From positions 7,794-13,332 of the forward strand of contig MIBD01000079.1 in NCBI GenBank assembly GCA_001829395.1: a stretch of 5,539 bases of DNA, written 5' to 3'. Under the pieces are notes generated by a model. That model did not search any database. It worked only from the letters and a program-made list of their open reading frames with translations, and had not been told where the DNA came from. The DNA is from Spirochaetes bacterium GWF1_49_6. GTDB lineage: Bacteria > Spirochaetota > Brevinematia > Brevinematales > GWF1-51-8. Made by a program: the position numbers and the translations under genes. Each line of letters opens with the position of its first letter. Position 1 is the first letter of the stretch. Below, one piece after another: positions 1 through 5,539 of the stretch.

Positions 1-1383
1 GGTATCGAATATGATTCTCGCCTGTGTCTCGCCGATGCACGATACGACCATTTCCTTAGTGATATCGTTAAACTCTTTCTTGAATGTTACATCTTCCTCG
101 GAAACCGTGGCGAATACCTCGGACAGCTTATCCTCGGATTTACGGTCGCTTGAATGAATGGCGACAAAGTATGAAGATTTCGGGAGACGTACTTCTTCCA
201 GGAGCAGCGTTTTATGTGGCTCGGAAACCGTATTCCCGGTATGCAGAGAATCGATTTTTGTAAATACAGCGATATCGCCCGCTTCCAGCTTCTCCGCTTC
301 TTTGAACTGCTTCCCGTTAACCATAAATAGATGCGAGACCTTTTCTTTAGTGCGCGCATTCACATTGATTATTTCATCGCCGGGCTTGATCACACCCGAA
401 CGTATCCGGCAATAGGAAATCTTACCGGCAAACGGATCGATGCGGGTCTTGAAAATAAACCCGCAGAACGGTTCGTTCATATCGGGATGCCGTTTTATCT
501 GCTCGCCGGGATGATCCGGCGATTCGCCGGTAATTTCACCTATATAGAGCGGCGACGGGAGGAACGATATTACCGTATCGAGAAGGGTCGGAATACCGAG
601 GGTATTGATGGCCGACCCGCAGAGTATCGGGATAACCTTATTATTCATCGTGCAGCTTTTTAACCCGGTTTCCACTTCTTCGGGCGATAACTCCTCGCCG
701 TTCAGGTATTTCTCGATCAGGGTGTCGTCGGTCTCGGCAACCGCGTCGAAAAGTATCTCTTTATACTGCGCAATTTTATCATTCATTTCAGCGGGTATCG
801 GAGCTTCGGTGATTTTACTTCCTTCGAAATAAAAAGCCTTCATCTTAACCATGTCGACTATGCCCTTGAAGTCCTTTCCCGAACCGATCGGAAGCTGGAT
901 AGGTATGACCGGCTTGCGGAATTTTGCTTTCAATGAATCCGCTAAGGTGAAAAATTCCGCTCCCTCGGCATCCATTTTATTAATAAAGACGAGACGTGCG
1001 ATTTTATAATCGTCCGCGAAATGCCAGTCTTTCTCGGTATCGATGGTGATTCCCTCGGTAGCGCTGACGACGAATACGATGCCTTCCGTAACACGAAACG
1101 CGCTGCGTACGTCGCTGACCAAATCGGGGATACCGGGGGTATCGAGAATATTTACTTTAATCCCCTTCCATTCGGTATATGCAAGAGATGTGCGGAGGGA
1201 CATTTTCTTTGAAATTTCTTCCTCGTCAAAATCCATTACTGTGTTTCCTCGGTCGACGCTTCCCATTTCTTTTATAACACCGGATGAGAACAGCATCGAT
1301 TCGGCGAGCGTGGTCTTACCCACATTCGGCGCCCCGGAGATAGAAATATTACGGATCATTTTGGGTTCATAAATTTTACCCAT
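1..1383 (-). CDS. EF-G family translational GTPase, EF-G2-like paralogue (3' end outside window)
   Basis: Reading the minus strand from ATG at 1383 gives 461 uninterrupted codons that run off the left edge; full EF-G proteins are about 690 residues, so domains IV and V are missing from view. The start is supported by AGGGAGG six bases upstream. Seen in the protein: G1 GAPNVGKT (residues 17-24), switch I around DFDEEEISKKMSL (51-63), G3 DTPGIPDL (81-88), G4 NKMD (135-138), a G5-like GSA (256-258), a domain II beta-barrel (about 304-390, FKTRIDPFAGKISYCRIRSG) and the start of domain III (about 398 onward). This order is diagnostic of EF-G. The DFDEEE switch I and non-standard G3 fit the EF-G2/FusA-like paralogues better than housekeeping EF-G. 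Known for the family: GTP-driven work on the ribosome; paralogues can have specialised or uncertain roles. Odd: the G3 histidine of EF-G is isoleucine and the P-loop aspartate is asparagine. The family is certain, the exact role is not. Confidence 0.93.
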   Translation of the reverse strand, partial: MGKIYEPKMIRNISISGAPNVGKTTLAESMLFSSGVIKEMGSVDRGNTVMDFDEEEISKKMSLRTSLAYTEWKGIKVNILDTPGIPDLVSDVRSAFRVTEGIVFVVSATEGITIDTEKDWHFADDYKIARLVFINKMDAEGAEFFTLADSLKAKFRKPVIPIQLPIGSGKDFKGIVDMVKMKAFYFEGSKITEAPIPAEMNDKIAQYKEILFDAVAETDDTLIEKYLNGEELSPEEVETGLKSCTMNNKVIPILCGSAINTLGIPTLLDTVISFLPSPLYIGEITGESPDHPGEQIKRHPDMNEPFCGFIFKTRIDPFAGKISYCRIRSGVIKPGDEIINVNARTKEKVSHLFMVNGKQFKEAEKLEAGDIAVFTKIDSLHTGNTVSEPHKTLLLEEVRLPKSSYFVAIHSSDRKSEDKLSEVFATVSEEDVTFKKEFNDITKEMVVSCIGETQARIIFDT

Positions 1384-1389
1384 AATTAG

Positions 1390-1396
1390 CCTCCCT
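1390..1396 (-). promoter_or_regulatory. Shine-Dalgarno site of the EF-G-like gene
   Basis: On the minus strand the sequence reads AGGGAGG followed by six bases (CTAATT) and ATG. This is a strong, well-spaced site. It selects the ATG at 1383 over the second in-frame ATG at codon 9, which lies just before the first beta-strand of the G domain. Confidence 0.85.
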
Positions 1397-1412
1397 ATTT
1401 CAAAGTGTTTTT

Positions 1413-1441
1413 ATCATATCACTAATTTCTTTTTTTGTGAA
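1413..1441 (-). promoter_or_regulatory. Sigma-70-type promoter for the EF-G-like gene
   Basis: On the minus strand TTCACA (1441-1436) is separated by 17 bases from TATGAT (1418-1413). Each hexamer matches the TTGACA/TATAAT consensus at five of six positions. Transcription would begin near 1406, giving a leader of about 23 bases that just contains the ribosome binding site. The flank upstream of the -35 is AT-rich, as in UP elements. Predicted from sequence only. Confidence 0.65.
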
Positions 1442-1475
1442 GTAATATTTTATTTGTTATCCCGTTTTTTTGTCC

Positions 1476-1511
1476 GCATATTATATTACTATTTTGTATA
1501 TGATAATATGC
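1476..1511. repeat. 9-bp inverted repeat between divergent promoters (possible operator)
   Basis: GCATATTAT (1476-1484) and ATAATATGC (1503-1511) are exact reverse complements separated by 18 bases, with arm centres 27 bp apart. The repeat lies between the two divergent -35 boxes and ends seven bases before the recX -35. It could be a shared regulator site or a cruciform-prone element. The region is very AT-rich, so a chance match is not negligible. Confidence 0.4.
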
Positions 1512-1518
1512 TGTTTTT

Positions 1519-1547
1519 TTTACAAATTTTTAAATTCACGATATACT
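1519..1547 (+). promoter_or_regulatory. Sigma-70-type promoter for recX and the GH13 gene
   Basis: TTTACA (1519-1524) and TATACT (1542-1547) are separated by 17 bases; each matches the consensus at five of six positions. Transcription would begin around 1553-1555, leaving a leader of about 15 bases before ATG at 1570. Because recX and the downstream GH13 gene overlap, this is probably the promoter for both. The -35 overlaps an eight-base T run (1514-1521). Confidence 0.65.
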
Positions 1548-1560
1548 CTTCATATTTCAC

Positions 1561-1564
1561 GAGG
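1561..1564 (+). promoter_or_regulatory. Shine-Dalgarno site that decides the recX start
   Basis: GAGG lies five bases before ATG at 1570. The alternative in-frame GTG begins at 1564, on the last base of this site, and has no purine-rich site of its own upstream. The ATG is therefore preferred, giving a protein two residues shorter than the longest open frame. Confidence 0.75.
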
Positions 1565-1569
1565 TGCCT

Positions 1570-2067
1570 ATGAAACCTGGGGTGGAAGAAACCATCAAGC
1601 GGATCGGGCGTTTCCTAAAATTTCGGCCCCGAACTGAAAAAGAGATCCGTTTCAAGCTGAAGGGACTGAAATTTTCCCAAAGCGATATTGACGAATCAAT
1701 TAAATTTCTGAACTCCGAGGGTTATATTAACGATACCGCATTCGGGTATGAATGGGCTGAAAGCAGGATACGTTCCAGAAAAATCGGCAGAAACAAGCTA
1801 AAAAACGAGTTGAAGATGAAAGGGATTCCCGCCGAATTAATCGACGATATCCTCAATTCGGCTTATACCGAGAACGACGAGACCGATTTAGCCGTCGAGT
1901 TTATAGAACGGAAATTTCGAAGCGGATACAACAGGGACGATTTCACGCGGATGAAGGCGATGCTTTCCCGCAACGGGTACTCATTTACTATCATCGATCA
2001 GGTCATCGGACGATTAAAAACACGACTGGACGAGGGAGAACACTACGGAGAAGACAATGGAAGTTAG
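1570..2067 (+). CDS. recX: Regulatory protein RecX
   Basis: The 165-residue protein matches RecX in length and in its three-helix tandem-repeat pattern. Seen: RPRTEKEIRFKL (residues 19-30) in repeat one; GYINDTAFGYEWAESRIRSR followed by KIGRNKLKNELKMKGI (51-86), the most conserved RecX stretch, in repeat two; and a weaker third repeat near MLSRNGYSFTIIDQVI (131-146). The protein is charged and has no signal peptide or membrane segment, so it should be cytoplasmic. Known for the family: RecX binds RecA and its filament on single-stranded DNA and modulates, usually inhibits, recombination and SOS signalling. recA, its frequent neighbour, is not in the window. The stop overlaps the next start by 11 bases, implying cotranscription with the GH13 gene, an unusual partner. 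No clear LexA box is visible at its promoter. Confidence 0.92.
   Translation: MKPGVEETIKRIGRFLKFRPRTEKEIRFKLKGLKFSQSDIDESIKFLNSEGYINDTAFGYEWAESRIRSRKIGRNKLKNELKMKGIPAELIDDILNSAYTENDETDLAVEFIERKFRSGYNRDDFTRMKAMLSRNGYSFTIIDQVIGRLKTRLDEGEHYGEDNGS
2047..2050 (+). promoter_or_regulatory. Shine-Dalgarno site of the GH13 gene, inside recX
   Basis: GGAG lies six bases before ATG at 2057, within the last codons of recX. The site supports initiation at 2057 and translational coupling, because ribosomes finishing recX at 2067 pass directly over the new start. Confidence 0.75.
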
Positions 2068-3667
2068 ACTGGAGGGTCTATGGGCTCTCGCTCTCGATGA
2101 AAATAATTTGGGTGAAAAAGAGGAATGGTTTATCCCGGAACATTATCCCCAGGAGACTGTCGATTATCGCTCCCCGGCGTTCCTATTTGATGTGCCGTTT
2201 AAAGATAAAAAACGCGGCTGGTTAAAAAAGGAATTCGATTTCACGAAACACGTTAAAACCCTCGTCTACCTGATATTTTTCGGTGTAGACGAATGCAAGG
2301 TATGGCTGAACGGGGAATTTGCGGGACGGCTTTATAATACCGCGGGAAAGCAGGTACTGGAAGTCTCCAAACTGATCTCCGATAAAAATACCCTTATCCT
2401 GAAATTCGAACGTATCCAGCCTGAAACATTAGGTGTTTGGAAGTATGCCTACGTGATCGAAGATTCTCCTGTTCCCGCGCTATCGAAAAAAATGATTTCT
2501 CATACCCCGAAATGGCTGGATCAGGTTGTCCTATACAGCATCTTTATCAGGAACTTTTCTCCCGAGGGGACATTTAACGGGGTGACCGAGAAACTCCCGC
2601 AGCTCAAAGCGATGGGAGTGAATACAATATGGCTTCTCCCGATCCATCCGGTCGGACTCAAGGAGCGTAAGGGCACTCTGGGCTCCCCCTATGCGATCAA
2701 GGACTATTATGCGGTCAATCCCGAGTTCGGTACGAAGGAAGATTTCAAGCGTCTGGTCGATACGGCGCATTCGATGGATATCCGGGTTATCATCGATTTG
2801 GTAATCAATCATACCTCACCCGATTCGGTAATGAAGGATATCGACCCTAAGTTCTATAAGCATCATACCGAACAGCAGAATGCCGCGTGGGGATGGACCG
2901 ACGTGCTGGAATTGGATTATAGCTACGCCCCGACGAGAAAATATATCACCGAGATGATGGAGTACTGGATCAGGGAATTTAATATCGACGGCTACCGCTG
3001 CGATGTGGCGTTTCTCGTGCCGCTCGATTTCTGGCAATCCGCGATCGCGCGCATCCGGGCGCTGAAAAAGAATATCTTCATGCTCGCGGAGGCCGATAAT
3101 CCCGAACTTTACCCCGTGGGATTCGACCTCACCTATGACTGGAACCTGATGCTTACCCTGCGCCGGATCAATCGCGGTTTCTACCCGTTCTATGAAATCC
3201 TCGAGTATGTCCAGACCCAGTATCAATACTATCCCCAATACGCGCGAAGGATGATTTTTCTGGAAAACCACGATACCCCGCGCGCGGTTGAAACATTTAC
3301 TCCGGATTTTCTGATACCCTTCAATGTACTGAAATTCATCCTGCCGGGTATCCCGCTGATTTATAACGGCGAGGAAGTAGGTATAAAAAATACTCCCAGT
3401 CTGTTCGACCGCGACCCGATCGACTGGTCGATAAAAAACTCCGCTTTACTGGAATTCTATAAGGAAATCATCAAGGTAAAAAAATCTTACCCCAGCCTAA
3501 ACTACCATTTCGCGGACGGATTTGATTTTTCCTACGACCACTCCAGTGTAAAAATCCACCGTTTCGATTCTGAAAAGTTCCTTGAGATCGTATTTGAAAA
3601 TCCCGCGCTGAATTCTTATTTCGTTTCGAACGGGAAGATACGGAAAACTTTCCAGAATGTTCTTTAA
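2057..3667 (+). CDS. Alpha-amylase family (GH13) glycosidase with an N-terminal GH2-like beta-sandwich
   Basis: A 536-residue protein with no signal peptide, so probably cytoplasmic. Residues about 1-125 resemble the jelly-roll sugar-binding domain of GH2 enzymes: an LEGLW opening, FFGVDECKVWLNGEFAG (74-90) and KNTLILKF (110-117). The GH13 (beta/alpha)8 barrel starts near 155 with YSIFIRNFSPEGTF. Catalytic regions: I, DLVINH (247-252); II, GYRCD with nucleophile D316; III, MLAEAD with acid/base E345; IV, ENHD with transition-state-stabilising D406. GSPYAIKDYYAVNPEFGT (209-226) and GIPLIYNGEEVG (431-442) are also typical, and a short beta-rich tail ends the protein. All three catalytic carboxylates are present, so it should be active. 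Known chemistry: retaining cleavage or transfer at alpha-glucosidic bonds. Alpha-glucosidase, maltodextrinase or glucanotransferase activity cannot be told apart here; internal glycogen or maltodextrin is the likely substrate. It overlaps recX, and transketolase genes follow after about 100 bases. Confidence 0.92.
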   Translation: MEVRLEGLWALALDENNLGEKEEWFIPEHYPQETVDYRSPAFLFDVPFKDKKRGWLKKEFDFTKHVKTLVYLIFFGVDECKVWLNGEFAGRLYNTAGKQVLEVSKLISDKNTLILKFERIQPETLGVWKYAYVIEDSPVPALSKKMISHTPKWLDQVVLYSIFIRNFSPEGTFNGVTEKLPQLKAMGVNTIWLLPIHPVGLKERKGTLGSPYAIKDYYAVNPEFGTKEDFKRLVDTAHSMDIRVIIDLVINHTSPDSVMKDIDPKFYKHHTEQQNAAWGWTDVLELDYSYAPTRKYITEMMEYWIREFNIDGYRCDVAFLVPLDFWQSAIARIRALKKNIFMLAEADNPELYPVGFDLTYDWNLMLTLRRINRGFYPFYEILEYVQTQYQYYPQYARRMIFLENHDTPRAVETFTPDFLIPFNVLKFILPGIPLIYNGEEVGIKNTPSLFDRDPIDWSIKNSALLEFYKEIIKVKKSYPSLNYHFADGFDFSYDHSSVKIHRFDSEKFLEIVFENPALNSYFVSNGKIRKTFQNVL

Positions 3668-3674
3668 ACGGAGC

Positions 3675-3744
3675 TCAGGCTAAAGTATCGGCATTTCCAG
3701 ATAACTTTACTTTTAACAGTTTATTCATTATAATCTTAGCCTGA
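3675..3744. repeat. 9-bp inverted repeat enclosing the transketolase promoter
   Basis: TCAGGCTAA (3675-3683) and TTAGCCTGA (3736-3744) are exact reverse complements separated by 52 bases. The right arm is followed by ATTTTT. The left arm starts seven bases after the GH13 stop codon; the right arm begins one base after the -10 box and covers the expected start of transcription. It may be a paired operator site or a long-loop hairpin ending the GH13 transcript. The 52-base loop is long for an intrinsic terminator. A competing pairing of AAAGTA (3682-3687) with TACTTT (3708-3713) also exists. Confidence 0.5.
3706..3734 (+). promoter_or_regulatory. Sigma-70-type promoter for the transketolase genes
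   Basis: TTTACT (3706-3711) and a perfect TATAAT (3729-3734) are separated by 17 bases. Transcription would start about 3741, leaving a leader of about 29 bases. This makes the two transketolase genes a transcription unit separate from recX-GH13, although readthrough cannot be excluded because no strong terminator lies between them. Confidence 0.7.
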
Positions 3745-3769
3745 ATTTTTAAAAACCGGAGCGACGGCA

Positions 3770-4645
3770 ATGGATGAGCAAAAGCGGAAAGAGTTCGAAA
3801 AAGAACTGACCACCCTTCGCAGGGATATACTTCTCATGCTCTATGAGGCAAAAAGCGGCCATCCCGGCGGCTCTCTTTCCGCGATAGACGTCATCGCCTA
3901 CTTGTTCCTGAACGTCATGAAGTACGATCCCGCGAATCCGATGTGGGAGGAACGTGACCGTTTCATCCTTTCAAAGGGTCATGCCGCGCCTGCGTTATAT
4001 GTCATCCTCGCCCGCGTAGGCTATTTCTCCCCAAAGTTACTGAAAACCCTGCGTAAGCTCGGCAGTCCCCTGCAGGGGCATCCCGACAGCCGCAAGCTGC
4101 CCGGTGTGGAATCCTCCACCGGCTCGCTCGGTCAGGGTATCTCCATCGCGGGTGGTATCGCGCTCGCGGGGAAAACGGATAACAAGCCGTATAATGTATA
4201 TACCATGCTCGGCGACGGGGAAATCCAGGAGGGGCAGGTCTGGGAAGCCATGATGGCCGCCGCCCAGTTCAAGCTCGATAATCTCTGTATTTTTATCGAT
4301 AATAACGGTCTCCAGATAGACGGCCCGGTCTCGCTCGTGATGAACGTCGACCCTATCGCCGATAAGCTCCGCGCGTTCAATATCGCAACCATGGAAATCG
4401 ACGGGCATAACCCCGATGAGATAGAAAAAGCGTTAGAATTCTTCAAATCCAATCAAGGGAAAGGCGCCCCTACCGGAATAGTTTCGCATACCATCAAGGG
4501 AAAGTGCGTCTCGTTCATGGAGAACAAGGCTTCATGGCACGGCGTCGCGCCCTCGCTGGAGGAAGTCGAAAAAGCGCTGGAAGAACTAGGGTGTATCGAA
4601 TCATTGGAGGATTGGCTTTCGGAGGGAATCGCATGGGAAAGGTAG
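3770..4645 (+). CDS. Transketolase, N-terminal (thiamine-diphosphate-binding) subunit
   Basis: At 291 residues this is the N-terminal half of transketolase as found in split enzymes, where N and C subunits are separate; one-piece transketolases are about 630-670 residues. The start has GGAG (3758-3761) eight bases upstream. Seen: SGHPGGSLS (29-37), SKGHAAPALY (68-77), QGHPD (102-106), STGSLGQGIS (116-125) and the thiamine-diphosphate/metal motif from GDGEIQEGQ (148-156) to NN (178-179), plus ASWHG (254-258). The conserved histidines of the transketolase active site are present. Known reaction: transfer of a two-carbon ketol unit between sugar phosphates in the non-oxidative pentose phosphate pathway, in the cytoplasm. 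It needs the partner encoded immediately downstream, which overlaps by 13 bases. Split transketolase-like pairs acting on apulose or sulfo-sugars also exist, but no neighbour suggests such a pathway. Classical transketolase is the best call. Confidence 0.94.
   Translation: MDEQKRKEFEKELTTLRRDILLMLYEAKSGHPGGSLSAIDVIAYLFLNVMKYDPANPMWEERDRFILSKGHAAPALYVILARVGYFSPKLLKTLRKLGSPLQGHPDSRKLPGVESSTGSLGQGISIAGGIALAGKTDNKPYNVYTMLGDGEIQEGQVWEAMMAAAQFKLDNLCIFIDNNGLQIDGPVSLVMNVDPIADKLRAFNIATMEIDGHNPDEIEKALEFFKSNQGKGAPTGIVSHTIKGKCVSFMENKASWHGVAPSLEEVEKALEELGCIESLEDWLSEGIAWER
4621..4625 (+). promoter_or_regulatory. Shine-Dalgarno site of the transketolase C-terminal subunit, inside the N-terminal subunit gene
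   Basis: GGAGG lies seven bases before ATG at 4633, within the last codons of the upstream subunit. It supports this start and coupled translation of the two subunits, useful for equal stoichiometry. Confidence 0.75.
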
Positions 4646-5539
4646 AAAAGAAACCGGAGATGCAGGCCACCCGTGATGCATACGGAAAAACATTAGTCGA
4701 ACTGGGTACTGAAAATCATAATATAGTGGTCATGGATGCCGATCTTTCCGCATCGACCCGCACGGAGCTTTTCGCGAAAAAATTCCCGGAACGTTTTTTC
4801 AATATGGGTATCGCCGAAGCGAATATGATCGGATTTGCGGCGGGAATGGCGTTGAGCGGCAAAATCGTATTCGTGAGCACATTCGCTATCTTCGCGACAC
4901 TTCGTCCCTTCGAGCAGATTCGTAACGCCGTCGCCGCGCAGAACCTGAACGTTAAAATAGCCGCTACCCACGCGGGTATCTCGGTCGGCGAGGACGGATT
5001 GTCCCATCAGGCTATCGAGGATGTGGCAATCCTCCGCGCGCTCCCGAATATGCATATTTTCGTTCCATCCGATGCAGTATCGGCGGTGAAGATTGTCAAG
5101 GAGGCCGCGCGTATCAACGGGCCTGTCTATATCCGCATGAGCCGCCCGAAAACTCCCATTATCTATGACGAGAGTTACGAGTTTAACGCCGGACAGGCGA
5201 ATATCCTCATCGACGCGCCGGAAGCGAGGGTGGCGATGTTCGCTACCGGGAATATGGTGTACGAGGCGTTAGTGTGCGGAAAACAGCTCCAGAGCGAAGG
5301 GATACCGGTGATTGTCGTCGATGTATCATCCATCAAGCCTATCAATAAAGAACTGATTGTTTCCGTCGCGAAACGCGCCCGTCTCGTGGTCACCCTAGAG
5401 GAACATACTATCATCGGCGGTTTGGGGGGCGCAATCTGCGAAATCCTGAGCGAGGAATACCCGTCGAGAGTGATGCGTATCGGTATCAACGATGTTTTCG
5501 GCGAATCGGGCACACCGTCCGCGCTGTTCCAGCATTTCG
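4633..5539 (+). CDS. Transketolase, C-terminal (pyrimidine-binding) subunit, 3' end outside window
   Basis: From ATG at 4633 the frame is open for 302 codons to the right edge. Family members are about 310 residues, so only the last few are missing. Seen: VMDADLSAS (33-41), NMGIAEANMIGFAAGMA (57-73) with the conserved glutamate E62 that activates the thiamine aminopyrimidine ring, STFAIFATLRPFEQIRNAV (82-100), and THAGISVGEDGLSHQAIEDVAILRALPN (112-139), the transketolase pyrimidine-domain signature with its histidines. The C-terminal domain begins near 200 and includes EEHTIIGGLGG and the late NDVFGESGTP motif. It forms the active enzyme with the N-terminal subunit encoded upstream, whose gene it overlaps by 13 bases. 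The 1-deoxyxylulose-5-phosphate synthase and pyruvate dehydrogenase beta families share this fold, but the split arrangement and partner favour transketolase. Confidence 0.93.
   Translation, partial: MGKVEKKPEMQATRDAYGKTLVELGTENHNIVVMDADLSASTRTELFAKKFPERFFNMGIAEANMIGFAAGMALSGKIVFVSTFAIFATLRPFEQIRNAVAAQNLNVKIAATHAGISVGEDGLSHQAIEDVAILRALPNMHIFVPSDAVSAVKIVKEAARINGPVYIRMSRPKTPIIYDESYEFNAGQANILIDAPEARVAMFATGNMVYEALVCGKQLQSEGIPVIVVDVSSIKPINKELIVSVAKRARLVVTLEEHTIIGGLGGAICEILSEEYPSRVMRIGINDVFGESGTPSALFQHF

Noticed and set aside
87..359. Minus-strand frame of 90 codons inside the EF-G-like gene
   Set aside because: It is in a different frame of the same strand as the EF-G coding sequence; its arginine- and serine-rich translation looks like an out-of-frame product.
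158..1372. Plus-strand open frames opposite the EF-G-like gene (158-415, 331-663, 605-832, 1021-1212, 1043-1372)
   Set aside because: All lie antisense to a continuous, clearly recognisable EF-G coding frame, overlap one another and show no family motifs or convincing ribosome binding sites.
1511..1525. LexA-like box CTGT-T7-ACAA overlapping the recX -35
   Set aside because: The spacing between CTG and CA is one base short of the enterobacterial CTG-N10-CAG rule and the last base is wrong; the T run alone makes such a match likely. LexA motifs also vary by phylum, so this cannot be called.
1384..1569. Possible small RNA, tRNA or small protein gene in the AT-rich gap
   Set aside because: No cloverleaf, no GC-rich stem and no start codon with a ribosome binding site was seen apart from those of the flanking genes; promoters and the palindrome explain the gap.
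2531..3271. Minus-strand frames of 93 and 151 codons opposite the GH13 gene
   Set aside because: They are antisense to the catalytic barrel, where the sense frame carries every GH13 motif; their compositions (many Ile, Asp, His, Arg) look like mirror images of the sense codons.
3668..3769. Riboswitch or thiamine-responsive leader upstream of transketolase
   Set aside because: The predicted leader after the promoter is only about 29 bases and the whole gap lacks the conserved THI-box cores, so there is no room or sequence for an aptamer.
4037..5513. Minus-strand frames opposite both transketolase subunits (4037-4408, 4132-4452, 4693-5055, 5175-5513)
   Set aside because: They are antisense shadows of strongly conserved sense proteins with no recognisable domains.

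Overview
This window looks like ordinary chromosomal DNA from a bacterium of roughly balanced base composition. It has five protein genes, each with a recognisable family, and short AT-rich intergenic gaps. It contains no RNA gene, insertion sequence, CRISPR array or phage gene that I can support. The mix suggests an anaerobic, sugar-fermenting bacterium: a paralogous EF-G-type GTPase, RecX, a cytoplasmic GH13 alpha-glucan enzyme and a two-subunit transketolase. A spirochaete or a similar uncultivated lineage is possible, but the sequence does not settle the phylum.

Layout. Positions 1-1383 (minus strand) hold the first 461 codons of a translational GTPase of the EF-G family. It runs off the left edge and resembles the divergent EF-G2 paralogues more than the housekeeping EF-G. 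Positions 1384-1569 are an AT-rich divergent control region. It has a sigma-70-type promoter facing each way, both with 17-bp spacers, and a 9-bp inverted repeat between them. On the plus strand follow recX (1570-2067) and, overlapping it by 11 bases, a GH13 glycosidase (2057-3667) with an N-terminal beta-sandwich resembling the sugar-binding domain of GH2 enzymes. A gap of about 100 bases (3668-3769) carries a third promoter enclosed by a 9-bp inverted repeat. It drives the transketolase N-terminal subunit (3770-4645) and the overlapping C-terminal subunit (4633 to the right edge, lacking only its last residues).

How the genes relate. The two transketolase subunits must assemble into one thiamine-diphosphate enzyme, and their coupled translation fits this. 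The GH13 enzyme would supply glucose units from glycogen or maltodextrin to the central sugar metabolism that transketolase serves, but that link is inferred from proximity. recX has no obvious functional tie to the sugar genes; it appears to share a transcript with GH13. The most interesting observation is in the EF-G-like protein. Its P-loop (GAPNVGKT) and G3 motif (DTPGI) look like those of potassium-stimulated GTPases such as Era and MnmE, and the catalytic histidine of EF-G is replaced by isoleucine. I found no convincing undescribed multi-gene system.
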